Assembly: GCF_013408655.1 (NCBI RefSeq)
Contig: NZ_JACCBP010000001.1
Span: 496,001 to 560,000, forward strand
Length of the DNA stretch: 64,000 nucleotides
Direction of reading: 5' to 3'
Origin: Pigmentiphaga litoralis
Lineage (GTDB): Bacteria > Pseudomonadota > Gammaproteobacteria > Burkholderiales > Burkholderiaceae_B
In this document: positions 1 to 7,528 of the stretch, piece by piece
Numbering within the stretch: the stretch's first letter is position 1
How the letters are laid out: every line of letters begins with the position of its first letter
The notes under the pieces: model-generated
The model's database searches: none
Told to the model about the DNA's origin: nothing
What the model saw: only the letters and a program-made list of their open reading frames with translations
Translations under genes and position numbers: made by a program

Positions 1-349
1 GTGGACGGCAAGGACCGGAAGTAATCAGTCGGTCGTAGGTGGCTACGCGCGGCAGCCGTACGTGGGCTGACGGCGGGCCACGCTGCAAAACCGGTAAACT
101 CGCGGCCTGATCCTTTCCGGCCGCCGTCACGACGCTGCGGCACATCATGTCGCGCGTGTCTGCATTGCCCCCTTTTGACGTTTCCCGGCCGCTGCGGCGG
201 CCTGGCCGCCGTGCGGCATTGGCGCGGGGCGGGCGGTGCGCGCCAATGCCGCACGGCGTTACGTCCCACGTCACGCCCGACGTCACGTCCCACGTCACGT
301 CCCCTATCACTTCCCCTATCACGCCCCGCCTCCCTGGCAAGGCCTGCCC
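1..349. other. Left-edge region, no identified gene
   Basis: The frame beginning at base 1 reads V-D-G-K-D-R-K and stops at 22-24, so it could be the last codons of an upstream rightward gene, but seven residues cannot be identified. A leftward frame from about 143 stays open to the edge without resembling any protein I know. The rest holds the 12-bp repeat array listed separately, ending 22 bases before dusC. I see no convincing promoter. Confidence 0.35.
256..327 (+). repeat. Six tandem 12-bp units upstream of dusC
   Basis: Six consecutive 12-base units can be laid out at 256, 268, 280, 292, 304 and 316. The two central ones (280-303) are identical, acgtcacgtccc; the others differ from it or from their neighbour at a few positions. 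The period is four codons and the array stays open in the dusC frame, where it would read R-Y-V-P, R-H-A-R, R-H-V-P, R-H-V-P, Y-H-F-P, Y-H-A-P. Confidence 0.85.
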
Positions 350-1336
350 ATGAGCCGGCTCGTGCTTGCGCCCATGGAAGGGCTGGCCGATTACGTCATG
401 CGCGACATGCTGACGCGGCAGGGCGGGCTGGACGGGTGCGTGTCCGAATTCGTGCGGGTGGTCGGGTCCTTGCTGCCGCTGCGTGTGTATGAAAGGGACA
501 CCCCGGAAGTGCTGCACGGCGCGTTCACCCCCAGCGGCACGCCCATGGTGATCCAGCTGCTGGGCAGCGATCCGGAATGGATGGGCATCAACGCGGCGCA
601 GGCCGCGCGGGTGTCACCGCACGGGATCGACCTGAATTTCGGCTGCCCGGCCAAGGTGGTCAACCGGCACGGCGGCGGCGCCATGCTGCTGGCGCATCCT
701 GAACAGTTGCACGCCATCGTGTCGAGCGTTCGCGCCGCCGTCCCGGCAAGCATTCGCGTCACCGCCAAGATGCGGCTGGGCGTGACCGACAAGGCGCTGG
801 CGCTGGATTGCGCGCGGGCCCTGGCGGAAGGCGGCGCGGCGTCGCTGGTTGTCCATGCGCGCACGCGTGATGAAGGCTACCGGCCGCCTGCGCACTGGGA
901 ATGGATTGCACGCATCGACGACGCCGTGGATGTGCCGGTCACCGCCAACGGCGATGTGTGGACCGTGGAAGACTGGGCGCGTTGCCGTGCTGTCAGTGGC
1001 TGCGACGACGTGATGATCGGGCGGGGGGCGGTAGCCGACCCGTTCCTGGCCCTGCGCATTCGCGGGCAGGCCGACCCGATGCCGCAGGCATCGGAATGGC
1101 CGATCGTGCTGGGGCAGTTGCTCGAGTACCTGAACAAGCTGCAGACGCGCGTGGCATCGCGCCATGAACATGGGCGGGTCAAGATGTGGCTGACGCACCT
1201 GAAGCGGACGTGGCCCCAGGCCGGCGAACTGCATGAATCGCTGCGGCGGGTGCATGACGCGCAAGAAATCCGCAGCCGGATCGAACAGGCTGGGGCCGTG
1301 TTCGGCGCGGAAGCGTTCGAGGCTGCGCTGCAGTAA
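350..1336 (+). CDS. dusC: tRNA-dihydrouridine(16) synthase DusC
   Basis: FMN-dependent enzyme that reduces uridine to dihydrouridine in tRNA; the DusC subgroup acts on U16. The 328-residue product opens with the flavin-binding LAPMEG motif (6-11), carries the active-site cysteine in NFGCP (Cys99) followed by a HGGGAML loop, and later VHARTRDEGY and the MIGRGA phosphate-binding stretch. Residues such as EFVRVV near the N-terminus and the spacing to the C-terminal helices fit DusC (E. coli, 315 aa) better than DusA or DusB. The frame is open back to a GTG at 236, but ATG 350 gives the family-typical N-terminus; only a weak aagg lies before it. It stands alone, followed by 263 untranslated bases. 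Confidence 0.9.
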   Translation: MSRLVLAPMEGLADYVMRDMLTRQGGLDGCVSEFVRVVGSLLPLRVYERDTPEVLHGAFTPSGTPMVIQLLGSDPEWMGINAAQAARVSPHGIDLNFGCPAKVVNRHGGGAMLLAHPEQLHAIVSSVRAAVPASIRVTAKMRLGVTDKALALDCARALAEGGAASLVVHARTRDEGYRPPAHWEWIARIDDAVDVPVTANGDVWTVEDWARCRAVSGCDDVMIGRGAVADPFLALRIRGQADPMPQASEWPIVLGQLLEYLNKLQTRVASRHEHGRVKMWLTHLKRTWPQAGELHESLRRVHDAQEIRSRIEQAGAVFGAEAFEAALQ

Positions 1337-1599
1337 ATTGGCGCAGGTTGAGGTCGGCAATGTCGCAGGGCGGCTTGGCCCTATGGTGGCGTTGCGGGGA
1401 GGTGGCGCTGCATCAGAGCGGCATGGATCGAGGCCGTTTGCGCCAGAGCCTTCCCGACATGGCGCCCGAGGTTTCGCCGGGTCAGGTGGGGCGACCGCGC
1501 CACATCCAGCCCGGCAAAATGCGCCAACCCGGTAAGTACCTGTAAAATGCCGGGTTCCCCTCTTATCGGCCGCCAGGACAAACCCTGTCGGCACGCCAG
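1337..1599. other. dusC-rimO intergenic region
   Basis: This 263-base spacer has no credible reading frame and no clear terminator hairpin with a T tract. Any rimO promoter would lie here, but I cannot point to a convincing -35/-10 pair. Confidence 0.5.
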
Positions 1600-3081
1600 A
1601 TGTCCCTCGTACTGCAAGAAAACCTCGCTTCGCTGCCTGATGCTTCCAAGACGGCGGCCGGGCTGCCTGCTTCCGGTCTGCCTTCGTCCTTGCTGCCGAC
1701 CGACGGCCTGCCGGCATCGGCGCTGCCGGGCGGCGTGTCGCCCAAGATCGGCTTTGTCAGCCTGGGCTGTCCCAAGGCCGGGTCCGACGCCGAAAGCATC
1801 TTGACCCAGCTGCGGTCGGAAGGCTACGACACGTCCAAGACCTACGAAGACGCCGACCTAGTCATCGTCAACACCTGTGGATTCATCGATGACGCCGTCC
1901 GCGAAAGCCTGGACGCCATCGGCGAGGCCCTGCAGGCCAACGGCAAGGTGATCGTGACGGGTTGCCTGGGCGCCAAGGAAGAGGGGGGCGAGAACGTGGT
2001 GCGCAAGGTGCATCCCAAGGTGCTGGCCGTGACCGGCCCGCATGCCACGCACGAAGTCATGTCGGCCGTGCATCTGCACCTGCCGCGTCCCCACGATCCG
2101 TTCGCAGATCTGGTGCCACCGCAAGGCGTGCGCCTGACGCCCAAGCACTACGCCTACCTGAAGATTTCCGAAGGTTGCAATCACCGTTGCAGCTTCTGCA
2201 TCATCCCGTCGATGCGCGGCGACCTGGTGTCGCGGCCGATCAACGAGGTGATGAAGGAAGCCGAAAACCTGGTCAAGGCCGGCGTCAAAGAAATCCTCGT
2301 CATCTCGCAAGACACCAGCGCCTACGGCGTGGACGTCAAGTACCGCACGGGCTTCGTCAACGGCAAGCCCGTACGTACGCGCATGACCGAGCTGACGCGT
2401 GAATTGTCGCAGCTGGGCGTGTGGGTCCGCCTGCATTACGTCTACCCGTACCCCAGCGTGGACGAAGTGCTGCCCTTCATGAACGAGACGCACGCCAATG
2501 GCGGGCGGATCCTGCCGTACCTGGATATCCCGTTCCAGCATTCCAGCCAGCGCATCCTGAAGCTGATGAAGCGCCCGGCCTCGTCGGAACGCAATCTGGA
2601 TCGGATTCGTGCATGGCGTGATATCTGTCCGGACCTGACGATCCGCAGCACCTTCATCGCCGGCTTCCCGGGTGAAACCGACGCCGAGTTCGAAGAGATG
2701 CTGGACTTCCTGCGGGAAGCGCAGCTGGACCGTGTGGGCTGTTTTGCCTATTCGCCGGTCGATGGCGCCACCGCCAACGACCTGCCGGATCCGGTGCCGG
2801 ACGACGTGCGCGCCGAGCGCCAGGGTCGTTTCATGCAGGTGCAGGAAGAGATTTCGCGCAAGCGCCTGGCCCGCCGTGTGGGCAAGACGATCAAGTGCAT
2901 CGTTGACGAAGTCAACCAGGACGGCGGCGTGGCCCGGTCCATGGCCGACGCGCCTGGGATCGACGGCAACGTGTTCATTGCGACGCCCGACAAGCCCTGG
3001 AAGCGGTTCAAGGCTGGCGAGATCGTGTCGGTCAAGATCGCCGGGTCCGACGCGCACGATCTGTGGGGCGACGTCGCCTGA
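1600..3081 (+). CDS. rimO: Ribosomal protein S12 methylthiotransferase RimO
   Basis: Radical-SAM enzyme that adds a methylthio group to the conserved aspartate of ribosomal protein S12. The N-terminal UPF0004 domain has cysteines 57, 93 and 122 for the auxiliary Fe-S cluster; the radical-SAM motif CNHRCSFC gives Cys193, 197 and 200; a TRAM domain forms the end ([19 protein letters not shown]). The body follows E. coli RimO (441 aa) almost segment by segment. Two oddities: an N-terminal extension of about 47 residues containing five G-L-P-x-S type 5-residue repeats (21-45), and the sequence after Cys57-Pro-Lys is AGSDAE where NLVDSE or ALVDSE is common. It ends 12 bases before the convergent LysR gene. 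Confidence 0.96.
   Translation: MSLVLQENLASLPDASKTAAGLPASGLPSSLLPTDGLPASALPGGVSPKIGFVSLGCPKAGSDAESILTQLRSEGYDTSKTYEDADLVIVNTCGFIDDAVRESLDAIGEALQANGKVIVTGCLGAKEEGGENVVRKVHPKVLAVTGPHATHEVMSAVHLHLPRPHDPFADLVPPQGVRLTPKHYAYLKISEGCNHRCSFCIIPSMRGDLVSRPINEVMKEAENLVKAGVKEILVISQDTSAYGVDVKYRTGFVNGKPVRTRMTELTRELSQLGVWVRLHYVYPYPSVDEVLPFMNETHANGGRILPYLDIPFQHSSQRILKLMKRPASSERNLDRIRAWRDICPDLTIRSTFIAGFPGETDAEFEEMLDFLREAQLDRVGCFAYSPVDGATANDLPDPVPDDVRAERQGRFMQVQEEISRKRLARRVGKTIKCIVDEVNQDGGVARSMADAPGIDGNVFIATPDKPWKRFKAGEIVSVKIAGSDAHDLWGDVA
1660..1734 (+). repeat. Five 15-bp units inside rimO
   Basis: Codons 21-45 of rimO form five 5-residue units: [25 protein letters not shown]. At the DNA level the units are diverged, but each has a ctgcc or ctgccg core at the same phase, which suggests an old in-frame expansion of the N-terminal extension. 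Confidence 0.75.
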
Positions 3082-3093
3082 GGCCTGGGTGCC

Positions 3094-4086
3094 CTAGCGC
3101 GGGCTTCCAGAGGGAGTTGGCGCCAACATAGGGCCGTCCGGCCCGACTGCGTTCAACCCCGGCCCGTCGGTCCCATCCGGCCAGGTCCCATCGGCGGTCA
3201 GGCGCTGCGCGGTTTCCTGAATCAGCCGGCGCAGTTCGGCCACCGCCGGGTGCGTGGCACCTCTTGCGGTGGCCTGCTGCAAGGTGACCGGCGTCCGCAG
3301 GTCCACCAGCAGCCGCGCGGCGACCAGTCCGGCGCGCCATTCTTCCACGAACGACGACACCAGCATCACCGACGCCCCAGCGCCGCCGGCGATCAGTTGC
3401 GCGGTGCGTGGGATCGAATCCAGTTCATGTTTGATCCGCAGCCGCAGGCCTTGCTGCGCGGCTTCGCGCGTCAGTGCCTGACGCACGCCGTGACGGGCGG
3501 TCGGCAAGATAAGGTCGATCCCGTCCAACGCCGCGATCGGCACGGTGGCCGGCCAGTCACGCGCGGCGTCCGGATGGCCGACCAGGTACAGCGGCTCGTT
3601 GCGCAAGTGCTGCGTTTCAAAGCTGCCCGACGCGTCGCCCGCCACCATCAGCAGTGCTATGTCGAGCTTGTCCTGCATCAGCATGGCTTCGAGTTCGGCC
3701 GTCAGCGCTTCGACGATCTGCAGCGTCAGGCCGGGAAGGGCAGCTTCGACGGCCTTGAGCAGCGGCACCGTCAGCATGCGGCTGATGCTGCTCGGGATAC
3801 CGATCCGCACCACTCCGCCTTCGGCCTGTCCGTGAACTTTCACGTCCCGTTCCGCTGCGGCAATCCGGTCCAGAATGTCGCGTGCATGGACGAGCAGGCG
3901 GGTGCCTGCCGCCGTCGGCCGCACACCTTGTGCGTCCCGTACGAACAGCTGCACGCCCAGCGAGGCTTCCAGTTTCTGGATCTGCGTGCTGAGCGCGCTC
4001 TGCACGATATGCAGCTTGGCCGCGGCTTGGGAAAAGCTGCCGGTTTCCAGGATGACGACGAAGTAGCGAAGGCGGCGAAGGTCCAT
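3094..4086 (-). CDS. LysR-family transcriptional regulator
   Basis: A 330-residue LTTR. The N-terminal winged helix-turn-helix is clear: MDLRRLRYFVVI at the start, GSFSQAAAKLHIVQSALS as the recognition region, then ...LGVQLFVRD. A periplasmic-binding-protein-like effector domain follows from about residue 90 (GGVVRIGIPSSIS). ATG 4086 is chosen because it gives the canonical LTTR start; an in-frame ATG at 4137 would add 17 unusual residues and would run through the operator-like dyad. It is transcribed away from the SMP-30/Bug/alpha-beta barrel module, so it probably senses a substrate or intermediate of that module. The ligand cannot be told from sequence. Confidence 0.93.
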   Translation of the reverse strand: MDLRRLRYFVVILETGSFSQAAAKLHIVQSALSTQIQKLEASLGVQLFVRDAQGVRPTAAGTRLLVHARDILDRIAAAERDVKVHGQAEGGVVRIGIPSSISRMLTVPLLKAVEAALPGLTLQIVEALTAELEAMLMQDKLDIALLMVAGDASGSFETQHLRNEPLYLVGHPDAARDWPATVPIAALDGIDLILPTARHGVRQALTREAAQQGLRLRIKHELDSIPRTAQLIAGGAGASVMLVSSFVEEWRAGLVAARLLVDLRTPVTLQQATARGATHPAVAELRRLIQETAQRLTADGTWPDGTDGPGLNAVGPDGPMLAPTPSGSPR

Positions 4087-4104
4087 GATTCCGCCATGAT
4101 ACGG

Positions 4105-4125
4105 GCCATCTCGATACCAGATGGC
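4105..4125. promoter_or_regulatory. LysR-type operator candidate (ATC-N9-GAT)
   Basis: A perfect 7-bp inverted repeat, GCCATCT / AGATGGC separated by 7 bases, sits in the 111-base gap between the divergent lysR and SMP-30 genes. It contains ATC-N9-GAT (4108-4122), which is the classical nod-box form of the T-N11-A LysR motif. It is 18 bases from the LysR start and 72 from the SMP-30 start. Confidence 0.65.
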
Positions 4126-4197
4126 TGCAATCTGCATAAACCGTTATCCCGGCAGCCGGTCAGGCGTTCATGATGGCCTTTTGCCTTCGGAGCCGCC

Positions 4198-5325
4198 ATG
4201 TACGCTGCGCCGCCAGACCTGCCCACCGAACGATTCGCCGTGCTGCCTGCCGCGTGGCATCGCATGGACTACCCGTCCCCCTGGGTCGAGGCCCGTGGTG
4301 CGGGCCCCCTGCATTCCTTTCTTGAAGGCCCGGCGTTTGACCGCAACGGCACGCTGTATTGCACCGACCTGGCCCATGGACGTGTGTTCAGCGTGACCCG
4401 AGCCGGCGACTTTGCAGTCGCGGCCGATTACGACGGCGAGCCCAACGGCCTGGCGCTACACCGCGATGGCCGGGTGTTTGTTGCGGACCGGCGCCATGGC
4501 ATCGTGTGTCTGGACGGCCAGGGCGGCTTCAACGGCGTCGTGGGCGCCACGCCCCAATCGGTCGCGCTGCAGGGCGTCAACGACCTGACGTTCGCGCCGG
4601 ATGGGGACCTGTGGTTCACGGATCAGGGCGGCAGCGACTTACGACGGCCGACGGGCAGGGTCTATCGGCTGAGGGCGGGCACGGGCGTGCTGGAGTGTGT
4701 GATCGACGGACTTGCCGGCCCGAACGGCATCGCGTTCAGTCCCGATGGGCGGCTGGTGTATATCGCCATCACGCGGGACAACGCAATCTACAGCCTTGGG
4801 ATAGGTGCCAGTGTCGGGAGCCGAGCCGATGCGGCAAGTGCAGCCAGCGGATACAGCGCAGACGGTGGAGTCAGAGGAGAAGGTGGAACCAGCCGAGACC
4901 GTGGGGCCAGAGGGGACGGTGGAGCCAGCGGAGACGGTGGAATCAGCGGAGACGGTGGAGCCAGCGTAGCCAACGGCGCGGGCGGCGCGATCGGGAAACT
5001 GAGCCGCTTCATCCAGTTGTCCGGCAGCCCGACCGGCCCCGATGGGCTGGCCGTGGACGTGGAAGGCAATCTGGCCGTGGTTCACGCCGGCGCGGGCACC
5101 GTCTGGCTGTTCAGTGCCAACGGCGAACCGATGTTGCGAGTGCGGTCGTGCGCGGGGCGGCGCACGACCAACGTCGCCTACGGCGGGCCGGATAACCGAA
5201 CGTTGTTCATCACCGAGGCGGAAGAAGGCGTGGTGCTGCAGGCGCGCATGCCGTTCGCCGGGTTGCCGCTGTATTCGCAGCAGGGCGAACCCCCGTTGCA
5301 AGATCGCGCCACAGGCGCAGAATAG
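4198..5325 (+). CDS. SMP-30/gluconolactonase-family protein
   Basis: Predicted beta-propeller hydrolase of the SMP-30/gluconolactonase/LRE group, which typically opens sugar-derived or other lactones using a bound metal ion. Recognisable blades include EGPAFDRNGTLYCTD, NDLTFAPDGDLWFTDQGG, GPNGIAFSPDGRLVYIA and SPTGPDGLAVDVEGNLAV, the typical E-G-P and N-D-L/PNG metal-site segments. There is no signal peptide. Residues 220-255 are a glycine-rich insert of six 6-residue repeats between the fourth-blade region and the GPDGLAVD blade, unusual for this family. The gene is divergent from LysR and followed by the Bug receptor, suggesting a catabolic role; substrate unknown. Confidence 0.88.
   Translation: MYAAPPDLPTERFAVLPAAWHRMDYPSPWVEARGAGPLHSFLEGPAFDRNGTLYCTDLAHGRVFSVTRAGDFAVAADYDGEPNGLALHRDGRVFVADRRHGIVCLDGQGGFNGVVGATPQSVALQGVNDLTFAPDGDLWFTDQGGSDLRRPTGRVYRLRAGTGVLECVIDGLAGPNGIAFSPDGRLVYIAITRDNAIYSLGIGASVGSRADAASAASGYSADGGVRGEGGTSRDRGARGDGGASGDGGISGDGGASVANGAGGAIGKLSRFIQLSGSPTGPDGLAVDVEGNLAVVHAGAGTVWLFSANGEPMLRVRSCAGRRTTNVAYGGPDNRTLFITEAEEGVVLQARMPFAGLPLYSQQGEPPLQDRATGAE
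4855..4962 (+). repeat. Six tandem 18-bp units in the SMP-30 gene
   Basis: Six 18-base units start at 4855, 4873, 4891, 4909, 4927 and 4945, with consensus agcggagacggtggagcc. They encode SADGGV, RGEGGT, SRDRGA, RGDGGA, SGDGGI and SGDGGA. The last two copies differ at only one or two bases, which points to recent expansion. A seventh copy is recognisable only at its first bases. Confidence 0.9.
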
Positions 5326-5587
5326 TTGTCATAGTCAACTAATTGCCGTGACGGCAAGGATGCCTGGTCAGACATCCGGGATGTGGCGCGCGACGGCGCC
5401 TGGGGCTTCGCCAGGTTGGCACCGGCGTCAATAACATCCGCCAGAGAAAGGGCAACAACACCAACAACACCAACAACACCAACAACACCAACAAGATCAT
5501 CAACAACATCACCAGCACCAACAACACCAACAACAACATCACCAACATCACCAACAAGAACACCAACAACACGATGCAGGAGACAGC
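5326..5587. other. SMP-30 to Bug-receptor spacer
   Basis: This 262-base spacer has no credible gene. Its right half is the CAA/CAC-rich repeat listed next, followed by a good Shine-Dalgarno (caggagac) 6 bases before the Bug receptor ATG. Confidence 0.7.
5452..5572 (+). repeat. CAACAACAC-type 9-bp microsatellite
   Basis: About 120 bases made almost only of A and C with scattered T and three G. The commonest unit is caacaacac (9 bp), perfect for the first four copies and then broken up by cat and cag variants. It ends 15 bases before the start codon of the Bug receptor gene, so if transcribed it gives an unusually long unstructured C/A leader directly ahead of the Shine-Dalgarno. Confidence 0.92.
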
Positions 5588-6556
5588 ATGAAACTTTCCA
5601 TCCTGGCGGCGGGGCTGCTGGCGCTTGCCACCGCCTTGCCCGCCGCGGCGCAGGATTACCCGGCGCGGCCGATCCGGTTGATCGCACCGTTCGCGGCGGG
5701 CAGCACGGTGGATATCCTGGCGCGCGCGCTGGCGATCCCGTTGTCGCAGCAACTCAAGCAGACCGTGGTCGTGGAAAACCGGGGCGGCGCGGGCGGCAAC
5801 ATCGGTGTCGATCTGGTCGCCAAGGCGCCGAAAGACGGCTACACCATCGGCATCGGCACGACCGGACCCATGACGGTCAACCCGGCCCTGTATGGCGACA
5901 AGATGCCCTTCGATACGCAAAAGGATCTGGCCATGATCGGGCTGATTGCCAGCAGCCCAAACGTGCTGCTGGTCGACCCCGCGATCCCAGTCAAGACGCT
6001 GCCCGAACTGGTGGCCTACGCCAAGGCGCATCCGGGGCAATTGAACTTTGCGTCGTCGGGCATCGGAAGTACGAACCACCTTGCCGGGGAGCTGTTCCGT
6101 TCCTTGGCCAAGGTGAACATCGTGCACGTGCCGTACAAGGGCAATCAGGATGCCGTGACCGACATGCTGGCGCACCGGGTGCAGATGCTGTTCAGTGGTG
6201 TGCCACCCGTGCTGGGGTTCATCAAGGCAGGGCAATTGCGGCCAATCGCAATCGCGGGCCCGTCGCCGTCCGCCGCGCTGCCGGGTGTGCCGACGGTAGC
6301 GCAGGCGGGCTTGCCGGGCGCCGAGGTGGTTGCCTGGTACGGACTGATCGCGCCCGCAGGCACGCCGCCTGCGATCGTGGACCGGTTGAACCGCGAGTTG
6401 ACGATCGCGCTGGACAAGCCCGACGTGCGCGCGCAGCTGGCCGCAGCGGGCGCGGATCCGTCGCCCGGTTTGCCGGCGGCGTTCGACAAGCTGGTCGCCA
6501 GCGAACTCGTGCTGTGGAAGCGCGTGATTGCTGACGCCAATATCAAGATGGAGTGA
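5588..6556 (+). CDS. Bug/TctC-family periplasmic solute receptor
   Basis: Extracytoplasmic receptor of the Bug (Bordetella uptake gene) family, which binds carboxylates and related small molecules in the periplasm, sometimes for a tripartite tricarboxylate transporter. A Sec signal peptide ends at about Ala20-Gln22 (LATALPAAAQ-DYPARPIRL). The family hallmarks follow: IRLIAPFAAGSTVDILAR, VVENRGGAGGNIG, VAKAPKDGYTI, SSGIGSTNHLAGELF and VPYKGNQDAVTD. At 322 residues it is full length. No membrane TctA/TctB partners are nearby, which is common for Bug proteins in Bordetella-like genomes. It is probably expressed with the SMP-30 gene upstream and the alpha/beta-barrel gene 3 bases downstream. Confidence 0.94.
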   Translation: MKLSILAAGLLALATALPAAAQDYPARPIRLIAPFAAGSTVDILARALAIPLSQQLKQTVVVENRGGAGGNIGVDLVAKAPKDGYTIGIGTTGPMTVNPALYGDKMPFDTQKDLAMIGLIASSPNVLLVDPAIPVKTLPELVAYAKAHPGQLNFASSGIGSTNHLAGELFRSLAKVNIVHVPYKGNQDAVTDMLAHRVQMLFSGVPPVLGFIKAGQLRPIAIAGPSPSAALPGVPTVAQAGLPGAEVVAWYGLIAPAGTPPAIVDRLNRELTIALDKPDVRAQLAAAGADPSPGLPAAFDKLVASELVLWKRVIADANIKME

Positions 6557-6559
6557 ACG

Positions 6560-7384
6560 ATGACGAACATGACGACGACGCACGGCAGCGTCCCTGCAGC
6601 ACCGACCGGCGAAACGAACGCAACAGCGACGGCCGCAGGAACTGTCGCACGGCCCGCAGCAGCACCGACCGCGGCAGCACTGACCGCAGCAAGCGCCGCA
6701 TCAGGGTCCGCGACCCGCACCGCCGGCGCGGTTCCCTCCGGCATGATCGCCGTCTGGCTGCACGTGGCCCCGGAACGCGAAGAAGAATTCAATGCCTGGT
6801 ACGAACGCGAGCACATTCCGCAAATCGTCGACCTGGATGGCTTCGTCAGCGGCACGCGCTACTTCAGCGACGAGGCCTTTCCCAAGTTCCTGGCCTTGTA
6901 CGAAACCGTCGATGAGTCAGTCGAAGCCAGCCCTGGCTTCCAGCACGTGACGACGCATCCCAGCCCGTGGTCGGGCCGGATCTGGAGCTTCTTTGGAAAA
7001 GACCGCATCCGGCTGAATCTGCGGCAACTGGCGCTGGCGCCTGCCGGCACCCGCCATGCGGATCCGGCGCATCACACCGGATCGTCCGTGGTGGTGCGCC
7101 ACACGCGGCGGCCACTCGGTCTGACGTTGGATCAGGCGCAGCAGGAAGCGACCGCGACGCGCGAGATGACCGGCTGCCGACGCTACCGCATCTATCAGGA
7201 AACGCACGACGAAGCGCGTTATGTCGAGATCCTGGAGTTCACGTCGGCCACGCCTTCCAATGAGGACGCGCTGGCCGAGTGGTTGAGCCGGCCTGAACGC
7301 CAGACCCTGGACGCCCAGGTGCAGGACGTGCAGCAGAACGTGTATCACGCCATCGGCACGCCGTACGTGCGCACGGACAGGTAA
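6560..7384 (+). CDS. Putative dimeric alpha/beta-barrel protein, function unknown
   Basis: A 274-residue protein I cannot assign firmly. From Met62 it looks like a stress-response/EthD/DUF4286-type dimeric alpha/beta barrel: a beta strand (MIAVWLHVAP), then FNAWYEREHIPQ and GFVSGTRYF, a pattern of small ferredoxin-like domains. The second half (about 170-265) may be a second such domain (GCRRYRIYQE, RYVEILEFTS). Residues 5-60 are an Ala/Thr-rich low-complexity stretch. ATG 6560 is preferred because it follows the Bug gene stop by 3 bases and has tggag in front; ATG 6743 would remove the low-complexity part but lacks a Shine-Dalgarno. The context suggests a catabolic helper or enzyme. Confidence 0.7.
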   Translation: MTNMTTTHGSVPAAPTGETNATATAAGTVARPAAAPTAAALTAASAASGSATRTAGAVPSGMIAVWLHVAPEREEEFNAWYEREHIPQIVDLDGFVSGTRYFSDEAFPKFLALYETVDESVEASPGFQHVTTHPSPWSGRIWSFFGKDRIRLNLRQLALAPAGTRHADPAHHTGSSVVVRHTRRPLGLTLDQAQQEATATREMTGCRRYRIYQETHDEARYVEILEFTSATPSNEDALAEWLSRPERQTLDAQVQDVQQNVYHAIGTPYVRTDR

Positions 7385-7528
7385 TGCGGGTGGCAGGCAC
7401 GTGGCTGCTCACATAGCTGAGCCGCCGCGTGCCCGCAGGGCAGATCGGTCCGAAAGCAAAACGCACCTTGCCCGCATGGCGCAAGAACACGTCCGACCCG
7501 ATGCAGATACCGAAAGTGCGTGCTCCGC

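Noticed and set aside
236-349. dusC start at GTG 236
   Set aside because: It would add 38 residues made mostly of the 12-bp repeat; ATG 350 gives the family N-terminus. Kept only as a finding.
5452-5572. CRISPR array
   Set aside because: The repeats are 9 bp, contiguous and have no spacers; it is a microsatellite.
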